61,961 bases of DNA from a candidate division FCPU426 bacterium (lineage in GTDB: Bacteria > Oederibacteriota > Muellerivitia > Muellerivitales > Muellerivitaceae): NCBI GenBank assembly GCA_027452205.1, contig DAIDGV010000018.1, positions 1-61,961 of the forward strand, read 5' to 3'. A program made the translations under genes and the position numbers. Position 1 is the first letter of the stretch. Each line of letters begins with the position of its first letter. This document shows, piece after piece, positions 42,532 through 50,978 of the stretch. Below the pieces are notes generated by a model. It searched no databases. It saw only the letters and a program-made list of their open reading frames with translations, and was not told where the DNA came from.

Positions 42532-43716
42532 ATGGACTCTTTCGACGTCATCATTCTGGGGGCGGGGGCAGCGGGGCTTTTTTGCGCCGCCGAAACCGCC
42601 GCCCGGGGCCGCAAAGTGCTGGTGTTGGAGAACAATTCCAGGCCCGGGCCCAAGATCCTCGTTTCCGGGGGCGGGCGGTGCAATTTCACCAATATGCACG
42701 CCAAACCGGAGGATTATGTCACGACCAACCCCGCCTTCGTGCCCTATGCCCTGTCCCAGTTCAAACCCAAGGACTTCATCGAGATCGTGAAGGCCAAGGG
42801 TATTCCCTTTCACGAGAAGAAAGACGGCCAGTTGTTCTGCGACAAAAGCGCCAAGTCCATTTTGGACCTGCTCCTGTCTCGGGCCGAAGAACGGGGCGTG
42901 ATCTTATTGAAGGAACAAGAGACCCAAGAGGTTTCGCGGAACGGGGGTCTTTTTCATGTCCGGACCCAGACGGCCAGCTATAGCGCCTCCAAGCTGGTGG
43001 TCGCGACCGGCGGGCTTTCCTGGCCCCAGTTGGGTTCCAGTGACTTGGGTTTCCGCATCGCCAAGCAGTTTGGCCTCAACATCATCGAACCCGCGCCAGC
43101 CTTGGCGGGGCTTACCTTCCCGCCAGAGGAGATGGTCCGTTTCGACGGCCTGGCGGGCATTCACCTGAACGTCAGCGTTTCGATCGACAATTGGAAAATG
43201 CAGGAAGACATCATGATCACCCACAAAGGCCTCAGCGGTCCGGTCATGCTCAACGCGTCCTTGCACTGGCAACCGGGACAAGAGATCGTCATCAATTGGG
43301 TTCCTGAGCTCGATGTGGAAGAGACTTATCAAGGTTTGAAGAAAGAAAAGAACGGCGGCAAGGTCACTTTCAAACCTTGGCTTTCCGAGCGGCTTCCCCA
43401 GCGCTTGGCCGCCCGGTTGGCTTATCACGCCGGGGCCCGGGGCAACTGGGCTGAATTACCGGATGAAACCTTAAAGAAACTGGCCGAGACCCTGCATGCT
43501 TATCGCTTTGTTCCAGCGGATACCTTCGGTTACCGCATGGCTGAGGTCATGCGCGGCGGCGTGGACACCCGGGAGTTGTCGAGAAAAACCATGGAATGCA
43601 AGAAAGTCCCCGGGCTTTATTTCATCGGCGAGGTCATGGATGTAACGGGCAAATTGGGAGGTTTCAATTTCCAATGGGCATGGTCTTCCGCTTATACCGC
43701 CGCCCAGGCGCTTTAG
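42532..43716 (+). CDS. HI0933/BaiN-type FAD-dependent oxidoreductase
   Basis: A 394-residue flavoprotein with the FAD-binding Rossmann motif DVIILGAGAAGLFCA, KILVSGGGRCNFTN, LVVATGGLSWPQLGS and the C-terminal GEVMDVTGKLGGFNFQWAWS segment that complete the family. Members were named aminoacetone oxidase or 3-dehydro-bile-acid reductase; the true reaction is usually unknown. I start at ATG 42532 (GAGG upstream); the frame is open 60 bases further upstream without a site. Confidence 0.92.
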   Translation: MDSFDVIILGAGAAGLFCAAETAARGRKVLVLENNSRPGPKILVSGGGRCNFTNMHAKPEDYVTTNPAFVPYALSQFKPKDFIEIVKAKGIPFHEKKDGQLFCDKSAKSILDLLLSRAEERGVILLKEQETQEVSRNGGLFHVRTQTASYSASKLVVATGGLSWPQLGSSDLGFRIAKQFGLNIIEPAPALAGLTFPPEEMVRFDGLAGIHLNVSVSIDNWKMQEDIMITHKGLSGPVMLNASLHWQPGQEIVINWVPELDVEETYQGLKKEKNGGKVTFKPWLSERLPQRLAARLAYHAGARGNWAELPDETLKKLAETLHAYRFVPADTFGYRMAEVMRGGVDTRELSRKTMECKKVPGLYFIGEVMDVTGKLGGFNFQWAWSSAYTAAQAL

Positions 43717-43743
43717 TCCGGAAATTGCTTATAGACAAAGCAA

Positions 43744-43823
43744 CCGCCGATCAAAACGGATAAACGCCGATAAATCTTAATGATTCTCGTTTTTTATCCG
43801 CGTCCATCTGCGTTTATCGGCGG
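43744..43823. repeat. Imperfect inverted repeat with 10-bp internal periodicity
   Basis: Two 31-base arms (43744-43774 and 43793-43823), about 24 of 31 positions pairing, separated by 18 bases. The right arm itself is three 10-base units: TTTATCCGCG, TCCATCTGCG, TTTATCGGCG. It fills the gap between converging genes. Similar CGCCGATAAACG-type repeats are known from many environmental genomes. Confidence 0.7.
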
Positions 43824-43863
43824 CTAAATTGACTTTCGATATTTATTCTTTTAAAGACCAGCT

Positions 43864-44658
43864 TTACTTGCTGGCGTGTTCTTTCACAAACTCTTGCAGA
43901 GCCGCCAATCCTTCGGCCCCCGGCAGGGTGCCGCTATGGGACGAAGTAATGAACTCGATCTCTTTATAGCGCGGCTCCAATTCCTTGAGCAATTTGGCTA
44001 ACGAATCGATACCTTCTTGGGCATTGGTACTGAACAAATAGACCGGCCCACGGATCTTGTGGTTCTTGCCGATGCTAAAAGCGTCTCCCACAAAAAGCAC
44101 CCCATCCGCAAAATAGACTCCGCTGCCCGGCGTGTGACCCGGCACCGCGTAAGCGGTCACTTTCAATCCGTCCACATCGATGGTTTCTTGATCGCTCAAG
44201 GGGTTCGTTACTTTGAAGGGCATGGGATTGGTCTTAGCGAAGATGTTGGCCAAAGGACTGCCGTAGGGCTGGGTACCCGCGGCGACGCCGACCTCGTCCT
44301 TCATGGCGTAGACCTTGGCCTTTTTGAAGACATTCACCGCGCCCGTATGGTCCGTATGGGCGTGGGTAATGAAGATGGCTTCCACATCGTCCGCGGTCTT
44401 ACCGTGGGCCTTCAAGGCCGCCAGGATCGGCGCGCCTGTCGTGTCCAATCCCGCGTCGATCAACACCACCTTGCCGCCCTTTACCTCGAAATAATAGGTC
44501 GTCGCGATGCTGTCGGCGATCTGCTCGATGCCGTGGCCTAAGGCCGGCCCCGACCGGGGTTTTTGGTTGAGCCCGAAGATATAGAAGATGGTACCGCCGA
44601 TCAGCAGGCCAAAAAGAAGCACGAGCACACCGACAACTTTGAGGATGGTCTTGAGCAT
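43864..44658 (-). CDS. Membrane-anchored MBL-fold metallo-hydrolase
   Basis: A 264-residue metallo-beta-lactamase-fold protein with an N-terminal hydrophobic anchor (VVGVLVLLFGLLIGGTIFYIF). Metal ligands: THAHTDH motif, His in VPGHTPGSG, Asp in LFVGDAFS and a final His in SSHSGTLPG. The long family covers many hydrolases; substrate cannot be assigned. AAGGAG precedes ATG. It is a single-gene unit following the terminator at 44718. Confidence 0.9.
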   Translation of the reverse strand: MLKTILKVVGVLVLLFGLLIGGTIFYIFGLNQKPRSGPALGHGIEQIADSIATTYYFEVKGGKVVLIDAGLDTTGAPILAALKAHGKTADDVEAIFITHAHTDHTGAVNVFKKAKVYAMKDEVGVAAGTQPYGSPLANIFAKTNPMPFKVTNPLSDQETIDVDGLKVTAYAVPGHTPGSGVYFADGVLFVGDAFSIGKNHKIRGPVYLFSTNAQEGIDSLAKLLKELEPRYKEIEFITSSHSGTLPGAEGLAALQEFVKEHASK

Positions 44659-44717
44659 GAAAAACTCCTTCGATGATATGAAGACGGAGGAAAGTTTAAG
44701 GGAAGGGGCGCCAATAA

Positions 44718-44750
44718 AAAAGCCCCGTCCGGAAATCCCGGCGGGGCTTA
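44718..44750 (-). terminator. Intrinsic terminator after the outer membrane protein gene
   Basis: Stem of AAGCCCCG and CGGGGCTT extended by CCGG/CCGG with a mismatch; on the minus strand it ends in six T. It lies 12 bases past the stop of the gene at 44762. Confidence 0.85.
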
Positions 44751-44761
44751 GACGCGAAAAA

Positions 44762-45898
44762 CTAGATCTTTAGCTCGTAAACCGTGGTCAGGTTCCATAA
44801 TTCATAGTTCACGTTGGTACGGTTGCCCAGGTTATCCACGCCGAAATTGAGCGCGTAAATATCGTCGAAGGACAGGCCGATCTTGAAAGAGGTATCCTTG
44901 TCGAATTTGATCTTATAAGAAGGCTCGATCCCGACCAAGAACCCGCCTCCGTCGTAATTGGTGTCCAAGGTCGAATAGTCGTTAGGCATGATGTATTTGA
45001 CCAGGCCCGCCAGGACAAAATCGCCCCAGGCATAGCTAGGGGTCACCGTGAAGCGGGGCGCGTAGGAATTATGCGCTTCAGTGCCGAACACATTGTTCGT
45101 GTCCAACCGTTGCGAGGGCAGATAAGCCTGGGCCCCGATCTCGAGGGAGAATGCCTTGGGGTTGATCCAACCATAGGAACCGGTGAAGTTGGTCCCCAAC
45201 TGGAAAACATCCTGGCCATTCACCACCGTAGCTTGTGAATAGTAGACCGAGAACCTGGCGATCTCACTCAGGTCTTTGTTATCCGGCTGGATATGATTGA
45301 AGGCCAGGAACATGGCATTCCCCAGGTTCAGGCTGGTGCTTTTGGAATAATTCAGGCCGTAGCTGGGATTAAAAGCGCCTGAGTAAAGGTAACCCACCGC
45401 CACACCGTATTCTCCCTTGGTTTCCGGCAGGGAAATACCGTACAAGGCGTCCACGCCAAATCCCCGGCCACGGTAATGGCTGTCCACGAACTCCGTAGGC
45501 ACTTCTGAATAATATTCTTTGCTTTCCCAGGTCGGGTCGCCGGTAGGCAGGTTCAACGCCAGATTGACCAAGGAAGGCAGGCCAAAGGTCTTGAAACTAT
45601 AAGTGCCGCCCAGGACCGTATCGGAAATATTGGCCAGGGTAATGGTTTCCGGGCCCGCGTAAGAATCGGTGTAACTACCCGCGGCCAATTCGGTCTGGGC
45701 ATAGACCTTCCACTGCGGATCGATCTGGAAAGAACCGGTAATGGGCAAGTAAGCCTCATAACCGGTATAGGGCTGTGCGTAATTGCTGGTCCAAATATCG
45801 CCGTTCAGGCCATAAGACAGTTCAAAGGGTCCTTCCGCCAGCGCCGTCCAGGGCAAAAGCAAACAGAAGACCAACGACCAACCGATTTTTTGGTTCAT
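44762..45898 (-). CDS. Predicted beta-barrel outer membrane protein
   Basis: A 378-residue protein with signal peptide (MNQKIGWSLVFCLLLPWTALA) and a barrel-like pattern of amphipathic strands ending in aromatic-rich turns, closing with the typical C-terminal strand LWNLTTVYELKI. No TonB box or plug was seen. It lies three bases after the FecR gene and probably forms an operon with it and the seven-repeat lipoprotein. The substrate, if it is a channel, is unknown. Confidence 0.75.
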   Translation of the reverse strand: MNQKIGWSLVFCLLLPWTALAEGPFELSYGLNGDIWTSNYAQPYTGYEAYLPITGSFQIDPQWKVYAQTELAAGSYTDSYAGPETITLANISDTVLGGTYSFKTFGLPSLVNLALNLPTGDPTWESKEYYSEVPTEFVDSHYRGRGFGVDALYGISLPETKGEYGVAVGYLYSGAFNPSYGLNYSKSTSLNLGNAMFLAFNHIQPDNKDLSEIARFSVYYSQATVVNGQDVFQLGTNFTGSYGWINPKAFSLEIGAQAYLPSQRLDTNNVFGTEAHNSYAPRFTVTPSYAWGDFVLAGLVKYIMPNDYSTLDTNYDGGGFLVGIEPSYKIKFDKDTSFKIGLSFDDIYALNFGVDNLGNRTNVNYELWNLTTVYELKI

Positions 45899-45901
45899 TT
45901 G

Positions 45902-46957
45902 TTATTTTCCCACGGTCAATACAACGTTCAATTGAAGCGCTTGTAAGACTACAGGATTGGTAATGGTGTTGTCATTATTGATCAACACTCCACTCTGGAA
46001 CTGATGGTTCAGGTCCGCGAGTCCGCTGGTGGTCAGGCTATTCGTATCCCCTGTCCCGCCAACCGGAGGAGCCCCTGCGCCCGGAGCGCCCGGTAAACCC
46101 GCGCCGGTCGTACCCGTGCCGCCGCCCGTAGTGGAACCGCCCCCGGAAGTGCCAGTGGATCCCGTGCCCGAACCGCCGGTGCCGGTGCCAGAACCGTTGG
46201 AGGTTCCATTAGAGGACCCTGTGGAACCAGTGGCAGAATTGGACGAAGAGCCGTTACTCCCAGACCCGCTAGAACTACCCGATCCATTGCTCGAGCCGTT
46301 GCTGGACCCGTTACCCGAGCCGTTGGAAGACCCGTTCGAGGAACCGCTGGTGTTCGCGCCGTTCTTCTTCCCGTTGTTGTTATTCCCGTTATTATTGTTG
46401 TTCCCACCCAGAACATTACCGTTCATGAAATTCATGTGATCACCGGCGTGCATGATGAACTGATTTCCCCCACAGTTGGTCCAGACCGTGCCACTGGTCA
46501 CGACAACATTGACCACCGGCTTAGGCGCGCCATTGTTGAATACCGAGAAAGCCGTTCCCCGGACGCCGCAGACCACCCCGCCGGACTCGATCTCAAAGGA
46601 AGAGTTGGACGTGGTCAATTTTTGAACGATGGCCGACAACTGGCCCCAGAACAGTTTGAACTTGAGCACCTTGGAATCCCCGCTGGGCTTCTGCAGGGCT
46701 GTCAGGGTGAATTCGGTGTTGGCCGCGATGGTCAGCTCGGACCCGTCGAACAGGCCCAATACCGCCTCGGAACCGTCCTTGGTCAGGATCCGCTGGCCCT
46801 CGACAACCGTTTCATCTTTTTTAGCGTGGACCCACTTTTGATGGGCGCGGAGGAGAACCTCGCCCTTCACGGATTTGAAGATACCCTGGAGCGGCGTATC
46901 CGCCCAAAGGGTCCCCGCCGAAAAAAGGATCATTAATGACAAACAGAAAGTTTTCAA
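45902..46957 (-). CDS. Exported FecR-domain protein with Gly/Asn/Ser linker
   Basis: About 351 residues: signal peptide, FecR domain (PLQGIFKSVKGEVLLRAHQK, VEGQRILTKDGSEAVLGLFD, SSFEIESGGVVCGVRGTAFS), then a long low-complexity segment of N, G, S and T, and a short C-terminal part. The classical FecR sigma-regulator context (FecI, TonB receptor) is absent, so this belongs to the secreted FecR-like group of uncertain role. I choose TTG 46957 because GGAGG lies five bases before and a signal peptide follows directly; the frame is open to 47065. Confidence 0.82.
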   Translation of the reverse strand: MKTFCLSLMILFSAGTLWADTPLQGIFKSVKGEVLLRAHQKWVHAKKDETVVEGQRILTKDGSEAVLGLFDGSELTIAANTEFTLTALQKPSGDSKVLKFKLFWGQLSAIVQKLTTSNSSFEIESGGVVCGVRGTAFSVFNNGAPKPVVNVVVTSGTVWTNCGGNQFIMHAGDHMNFMNGNVLGGNNNNNGNNNNGKKNGANTSGSSNGSSNGSGNGSSNGSSNGSGSSSGSGSNGSSSNSATGSTGSSNGTSNGSGTGTGGSGTGSTGTSGGGSTTGGGTGTTGAGLPGAPGAGAPPVGGTGDTNSLTTSGLADLNHQFQSGVLINNDNTITNPVVLQALQLNVVLTVGK

Positions 46958-47065
46958 CTTCGCCTCCAACACTAGTTGCTCATCCTTAAAAACGGAGAAC
47001 AAGAAAACCGAACGGATCAAATGCCAATAACTCTTCTTCAAAGCAACCGCTTCATTCTTTCCCAA

Positions 47066-48991
47066 TCACTGGAACTGCATGACCGTAGCGTCCGTCCCAT
47101 GGCTCGTGTCCTGATAAGCCACATCGAACCCAGCGGGATTGAATCCAGCGCAAACGAAAGCCGCCGCCCCCCCGCTAAAATCCGTGTTCCCGACAAAAAC
47201 CCAGCTGCCGCTCAGATAAGCCATGGCAGTAGCTTGATTACCATTGCTCCCATCCGCGAAAGCCACGAAGGGCCCCTGACTGTTGAAAGCGATGGAATCA
47301 TAGGTAGCTGCCCCCGGAGTAAACCCGGCAGAACCCACCGTAGTCCAGTTGACGGAGTTGTAATAGTTCATCATGGTGGCCTTGCCACCGTTGGCGGCGT
47401 CTGAATAAACCACATAAGGGTAATAGCTGTTATTGCTGTCAATTCCGAGAGATATATAAGAGGCCGCGCCCGCGGAAAAGTCCGCGTTGCCTGCGATCAC
47501 CCAGCCGCCATTCCATTCCGAAACGCTGGCCTTACCGCCATTAGCCGTATCCGAATAGGCCACATAGGCGTAGTTGTTCTGGGAATTGATCGCTAAAGAA
47601 GTATAGGTCGCGCCGCTCGGAGCGAAGGCATTACTCCCCAGCATGGACCAAGTGCCGTTGTACTGCTCTACCACACCACCATTGCTCAGGCTAGCATCCG
47701 AATAGGCCACATACGTTACACTCGCGTTCATCGCGAGGGAAAGATAACTGGCCGCTCCAGATGAAAAGTCCGGCGTGCCTAAGGTAACCCAGGACCCGCC
47801 GCTGTAATCCATCACCATGGCCTTACCGGCATAGGAACCATCCGAGAAAGCAACATAAGGAACGTTGTTCACCACTTGCAGGGAGAGGTAGGTCACGGGG
47901 CCAGGCGAGAACCCCGGCGTGCCCACTTGGGTCCACGCGCCTCCGGTGTATTCCATCACCGAGGCCTTGAAGCTGTTGGCGTTATCTTGATAAGCCACAT
48001 AGGTGTTGCCCGAATTATCAAAGGCCATCGAAACATAGGATACCGGCGCGCCGTTGAATCCTTGCGCACCCAAGGGCACCCAAGTAGGGATTGGTGTTCC
48101 ATTGTTGCCGCAGGCTCCCGATTTATCGATGTTGGTCTGTTCATAGCCGCAATAGTTCAGGGTCGTATTAGGACGGAACTCAAAGGTGACATAATTGCCC
48201 ACCGCCGTCACTTGCAACCAGGCATAACCACCGCTGAGGATCTTCACGCAATAGACGTCGCCCACCGCCACCGGGTAGTTGTTGGGATTGGTCGAGTTGT
48301 TGGCGATGACGTACCCTTTGGATTGCCCCGAACTCATGAAAAAGTTCCCTGTGGGCGGCACCGTCAAATAATTCACCCACAAACCGTTGCCCATATAGGC
48401 GACGGTGGCTTGGGCCAAAGAAGCGTTCTGCAACCAGAAACCGCCACTCGGATCGATATTGCATACCATGTCCAGACCCGCAATGCTCGTCCCGATATTG
48501 GCCCCCACGCTGGTGGTGGTATTACCCTCGAACCCATAGGCATAACCGCTGCCTAGGGTTACCGGTGCGTAGCATTGATGCATGGGACCCAGCGTGACCG
48601 GCAGGGAGGATCCGGGGACGAAAGTGAAGCCTTCCGCGCCGACAGCCATGACCGTCTGGGCTTGGGCGTCATCGACCTGGATGGAGATAAGGTTATAGCT
48701 GCTGTTCGGGATGTTCACAGCGAAGTCGTAATAGCCGTTCACCGTCGAGGACTGGATCGGACCCAGGCTGCCCGTAACAGGAGCGGAGCTGGGGCTGGTG
48801 ACCATGTAATAAAGTTGGTAAGCCGCGACGTTGTTATTGTTGTTCATCGCACGGCTCAAACTCGTGAGAGGAACTTTCACGTTAGTGGCAGTGGCCGAAG
48901 CGGGACTGATAGGTGTCGTCCCTCTTCCACAACTCCAGTAGAGACAGGTCAGTAAGAGAAAGGTTGTCACCGCCAGGATCTTTAGTTTCAA
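47066..48991 (-). CDS. Lipoprotein with seven propeller-like repeats
   Basis: About 641 residues. A lipoprotein-like signal (KLKILAVTTFLLLTCLYWSC) precedes two beta-rich domains, then seven repeats of about 48 residues from residue 304 to the end. Each has the plan W-x(2)-G-x(2)-F/A-x(4)-A/P-x-Y-x-S-x(15)-YVAYxD...A...Y. Seven is the usual blade number of a beta-propeller. The start is uncertain: TTG 48991 (GAGG seven bases before) gives a compact signal; TTG 49051 (GGGGAGG) and ATG 49039 are alternatives. It lies 108 bases ahead of the FecR and outer membrane genes. Confidence 0.8.
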   Translation of the reverse strand: MKLKILAVTTFLLLTCLYWSCGRGTTPISPASATATNVKVPLTSLSRAMNNNNNVAAYQLYYMVTSPSSAPVTGSLGPIQSSTVNGYYDFAVNIPNSSYNLISIQVDDAQAQTVMAVGAEGFTFVPGSSLPVTLGPMHQCYAPVTLGSGYAYGFEGNTTTSVGANIGTSIAGLDMVCNIDPSGGFWLQNASLAQATVAYMGNGLWVNYLTVPPTGNFFMSSGQSKGYVIANNSTNPNNYPVAVGDVYCVKILSGGYAWLQVTAVGNYVTFEFRPNTTLNYCGYEQTNIDKSGACGNNGTPIPTWVPLGAQGFNGAPVSYVSMAFDNSGNTYVAYQDNANSFKASVMEYTGGAWTQVGTPGFSPGPVTYLSLQVVNNVPYVAFSDGSYAGKAMVMDYSGGSWVTLGTPDFSSGAASYLSLAMNASVTYVAYSDASLSNGGVVEQYNGTWSMLGSNAFAPSGATYTSLAINSQNNYAYVAYSDTANGGKASVSEWNGGWVIAGNADFSAGAASYISLGIDSNNSYYPYVVYSDAANGGKATMMNYYNSVNWTTVGSAGFTPGAATYDSIAFNSQGPFVAFADGSNGNQATAMAYLSGSWVFVGNTDFSGGAAAFVCAGFNPAGFDVAYQDTSHGTDATVMQFQ

Positions 48992-49157
48992 ATGGTTGCC
49001 TCGAAAAGAACGGTCTTTGGATGTCGGAATGTTGTCCATAATGTATCGCAAAAACGTCTTCCTCCCCACGGAATAAAAGCTTTAATTTAGGCCATTTTTG
49101 GTGGATCTTGAAATAGGTTCAGGCTAGTGACGCCAAAAATAAGGCAACTGACAACTA

Positions 49158-49192
49158 AAAAAGCCCTACCGAAAAGATCGATAGGGCTTTCC
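49158..49192 (-). terminator. Intrinsic terminator after TPR lipo/secreted protein gene
   Basis: Stem AAAGCCCTA / TAGGGCTTT with extra CG pairs inside and an AT-rich loop; on the minus strand TTTTTTAG follows. It lies past the stop of the gene at 49211. Confidence 0.85.
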
Positions 49193-49210
49193 TGAACTAA
49201 AACTAAAAAA

Positions 49211-49882
49211 TTACTTTGCGGCTTTATCTCCTGCGGCACTGCTGTCCACAGAAGCGTCCTTATCCGCCGGCGCCGCGCTGTCGGCTCCCGCGTTGGTTTT
49301 GTCCCCCCCACTCTTTGACGCCATCTTATCCAGCTTCGGCTTCAAGGCATCCAAATTCGCTTGGGCCTTTTCGTCACTGCCGCCGTTGGCTTTCGCCGCG
49401 TCGATCGATTTCTGATAGGCATCCGCCGCCTTCTTCAATTGATCGGTCTGTTCATAAGCACTGCCCAAATTATTCCAAGCCACCGCGTTGTTCTCATCCG
49501 CAGCCACGGCTTTTTGCAAATAAGGGATCGCCTTGTCCGGCATCGGGTCCTTCGCGATCAGGTAAGCCAAGCCTTCGCTATTCAAGCGCCAGCTCTCCCC
49601 TTTTTTGGAAGGAAGCTCGCCGATCTTTTCATAAGCCGCGATCGCTTCCTCGGTCTTGCCCGCTTCAGCCAGATCCCCGGCCGCTTTCATTTGGGCTTTG
49701 ACCGAGTTATCCGGCTTGGCTGCCGCCGCCGGTTTGGCCGCGTCCGCGGGTTTAGCCGAGGCGTCGCTCGCCGCATTAGCCGCCGGCTGCGCTGCCGCAG
49801 GCGCCGCGTCGTCTGCCCACAAGTTTCCTGTGAACGATATGAGTCCCATCGCGAAAAGTGACACCATCAACTTGTTTGCCAT
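49211..49882 (-). CDS. Exported TPR protein with Ala-rich segments
   Basis: About 223 residues. A signal peptide (MANKLMVSLFAMGLISFTGNLWA) is followed by an Ala/Pro/Lys-rich spacer, three TPR-like units (AWNNLGSAYEQTDQLKKAAD being the clearest) and an Ala/Asp/Ser-rich tail. ATG 49882 has AAGGAG upstream; the frame runs 15 bases further. Probably a periplasmic interaction protein. Confidence 0.8.
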   Translation of the reverse strand: MANKLMVSLFAMGLISFTGNLWADDAAPAAAQPAANAASDASAKPADAAKPAAAAKPDNSVKAQMKAAGDLAEAGKTEEAIAAYEKIGELPSKKGESWRLNSEGLAYLIAKDPMPDKAIPYLQKAVAADENNAVAWNNLGSAYEQTDQLKKAADAYQKSIDAAKANGGSDEKAQANLDALKPKLDKMASKSGGDKTNAGADSAAPADKDASVDSSAAGDKAAK

Positions 49883-49990
49883 AGGTCGCTCCTTCAATTT
49901 TTAATGGTCGAAGCGGAACGCTCCCCAGGCGTTCCAGGAAGTAGCCTAGCAAAAAAACAGGTATCCGCTTGATTGACCCTTCATTTTTTG

Positions 49991-50004
49991 GTCACAAAAG
50001 TGAC
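49991..50004. promoter_or_regulatory. Perfect 14-bp palindrome
   Basis: GTCACAAAAGTGAC, symmetric around its centre, in the gap ahead of the TPR gene (start 49882). The half-site spacing resembles dimeric repressor/activator operators, but no regulator can be named. Confidence 0.35.
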
Positions 50005-50035
50005 AGTCTCGGGATGTTCGATTAACTTTTAACTA

Positions 50036-50509
50036 TTATTGAACGTGAATGACACCGGTCATATTGGTGCAAGGCAGGGTGCAAACGGTGGAAGAGGTAC
50101 CCCCCGCGCAAAGGCCATGGATACCGCAATGGAAGGTAAAGTCACCCGCGGCGCTAAAGACCTGACTATAGGGAAAGGATGTGTTGTTGGAGACCGAACA
50201 AGTACCACTACCATTATCGATATAAAGAGGGTGACCACTATTGCTACTGTCCCAAACGACCGTAGTGCCCATGGAAACCGTGATCGACGCGCTGAGGGCC
50301 GCGCCCGTGGTACCTGACAGGCTGTAACGGGGAGTTGAGTTAACACTGATCGTGACTGGAGCACTGGGTCCCTGGGTCGCGGTCGGGACAACGGTGGGCG
50401 TGGGGGTCATAGGAGTGACGGGCGAGTTCGTAGTCCGGTCGCAGGCCAATGGAAACACCGCCGCGACCGAAAAGATGGCTAAAAAGAGCAATTCTTGTTT
50501 CACGATCAA
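50036..50509 (-). CDS. Cupredoxin-like lipoprotein with Cys-rich ligand loop
   Basis: A 157-residue lipoprotein-like protein (signal ending FPLACD) with a Pro/Thr linker and a small plastocyanin-type domain. Likely copper ligands: His in SNSGHPLYID, then Cys and His in FHCGIHGLC. The normal spacing to the axial Met is about five residues; here a 13-residue insertion with two further Cys (AGGTSSTVCTLPC) precedes NMTGVIHV, which aligns with the usual GMxGxIxV end. Start TTG 50509 follows GGAGGGAAC. It may be an electron carrier or copper-binding protein. Confidence 0.75.
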   Translation of the reverse strand: MIVKQELLFLAIFSVAAVFPLACDRTTNSPVTPMTPTPTVVPTATQGPSAPVTISVNSTPRYSLSGTTGAALSASITVSMGTTVVWDSSNSGHPLYIDNGSGTCSVSNNTSFPYSQVFSAAGDFTFHCGIHGLCAGGTSSTVCTLPCTNMTGVIHVQ

Positions 50510-50574
50510 GTTCCCTCCGGGACCTTTGAAAAGTATATCACCTAAATTTTCGAAGGAATCCCGGGGGCCGGTTT

Positions 50575-50964
50575 TTATAACCCCAAAATACGCTTGATAT
50601 CCTCGGTGGGTGGTTTGAAATTCGGTCCCTTGATGACCTTTCCGTCCTCCCGGTACATAGGTTTCCCGTCGGGCCCCAGCTTGCTCATATTGCTTTTATG
50701 CACGGCGTCGAACAGTTCAGGCAGTTTGTGCTGGAAACCATAGGTCACCGCCGTGCCGATGGCGATATAGATGGAGTCGATGACTCCGTCCGCGATCTCG
50801 ACCAGGTCGCCTCTTTCAACGCCCTCGACAATCTCCTCGGCTTCTTCGACTTGCAGTTTTCCCCGGATGGATTGGGCCTTGGTCGGCACTGGCCCCACCG
50901 GCTCGTTCATGGCCAGGTTATAGGCCTTGTGGAATTCTTCCAGTTGTTCGATCTGTTTCTTCAT
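50575..50964 (-). CDS. MazG-like / phosphoribosyl-ATP pyrophosphohydrolase-fold protein
   Basis: A 129-residue all-alpha NTP pyrophosphohydrolase. Metal-binding acidic pattern: EEAEEIVEG then DLVEIADGVIDS. The C-terminal LFDAVHKSNMSKLGPDGKPM ... GPNFKPPTEDIKRI matches the common NTP-PPase group often named phosphoribosyl-ATP pyrophosphohydrolase-like. It is likely to hydrolyse a nucleotide to the monophosphate and PPi, perhaps for house-cleaning. It lies 14 bases after the double-SDR gene. Confidence 0.85.
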   Translation of the reverse strand: MKKQIEQLEEFHKAYNLAMNEPVGPVPTKAQSIRGKLQVEEAEEIVEGVERGDLVEIADGVIDSIYIAIGTAVTYGFQHKLPELFDAVHKSNMSKLGPDGKPMYREDGKVIKGPNFKPPTEDIKRILGL

Positions 50965-50978
50965 GTCAGTTCCTTTAG

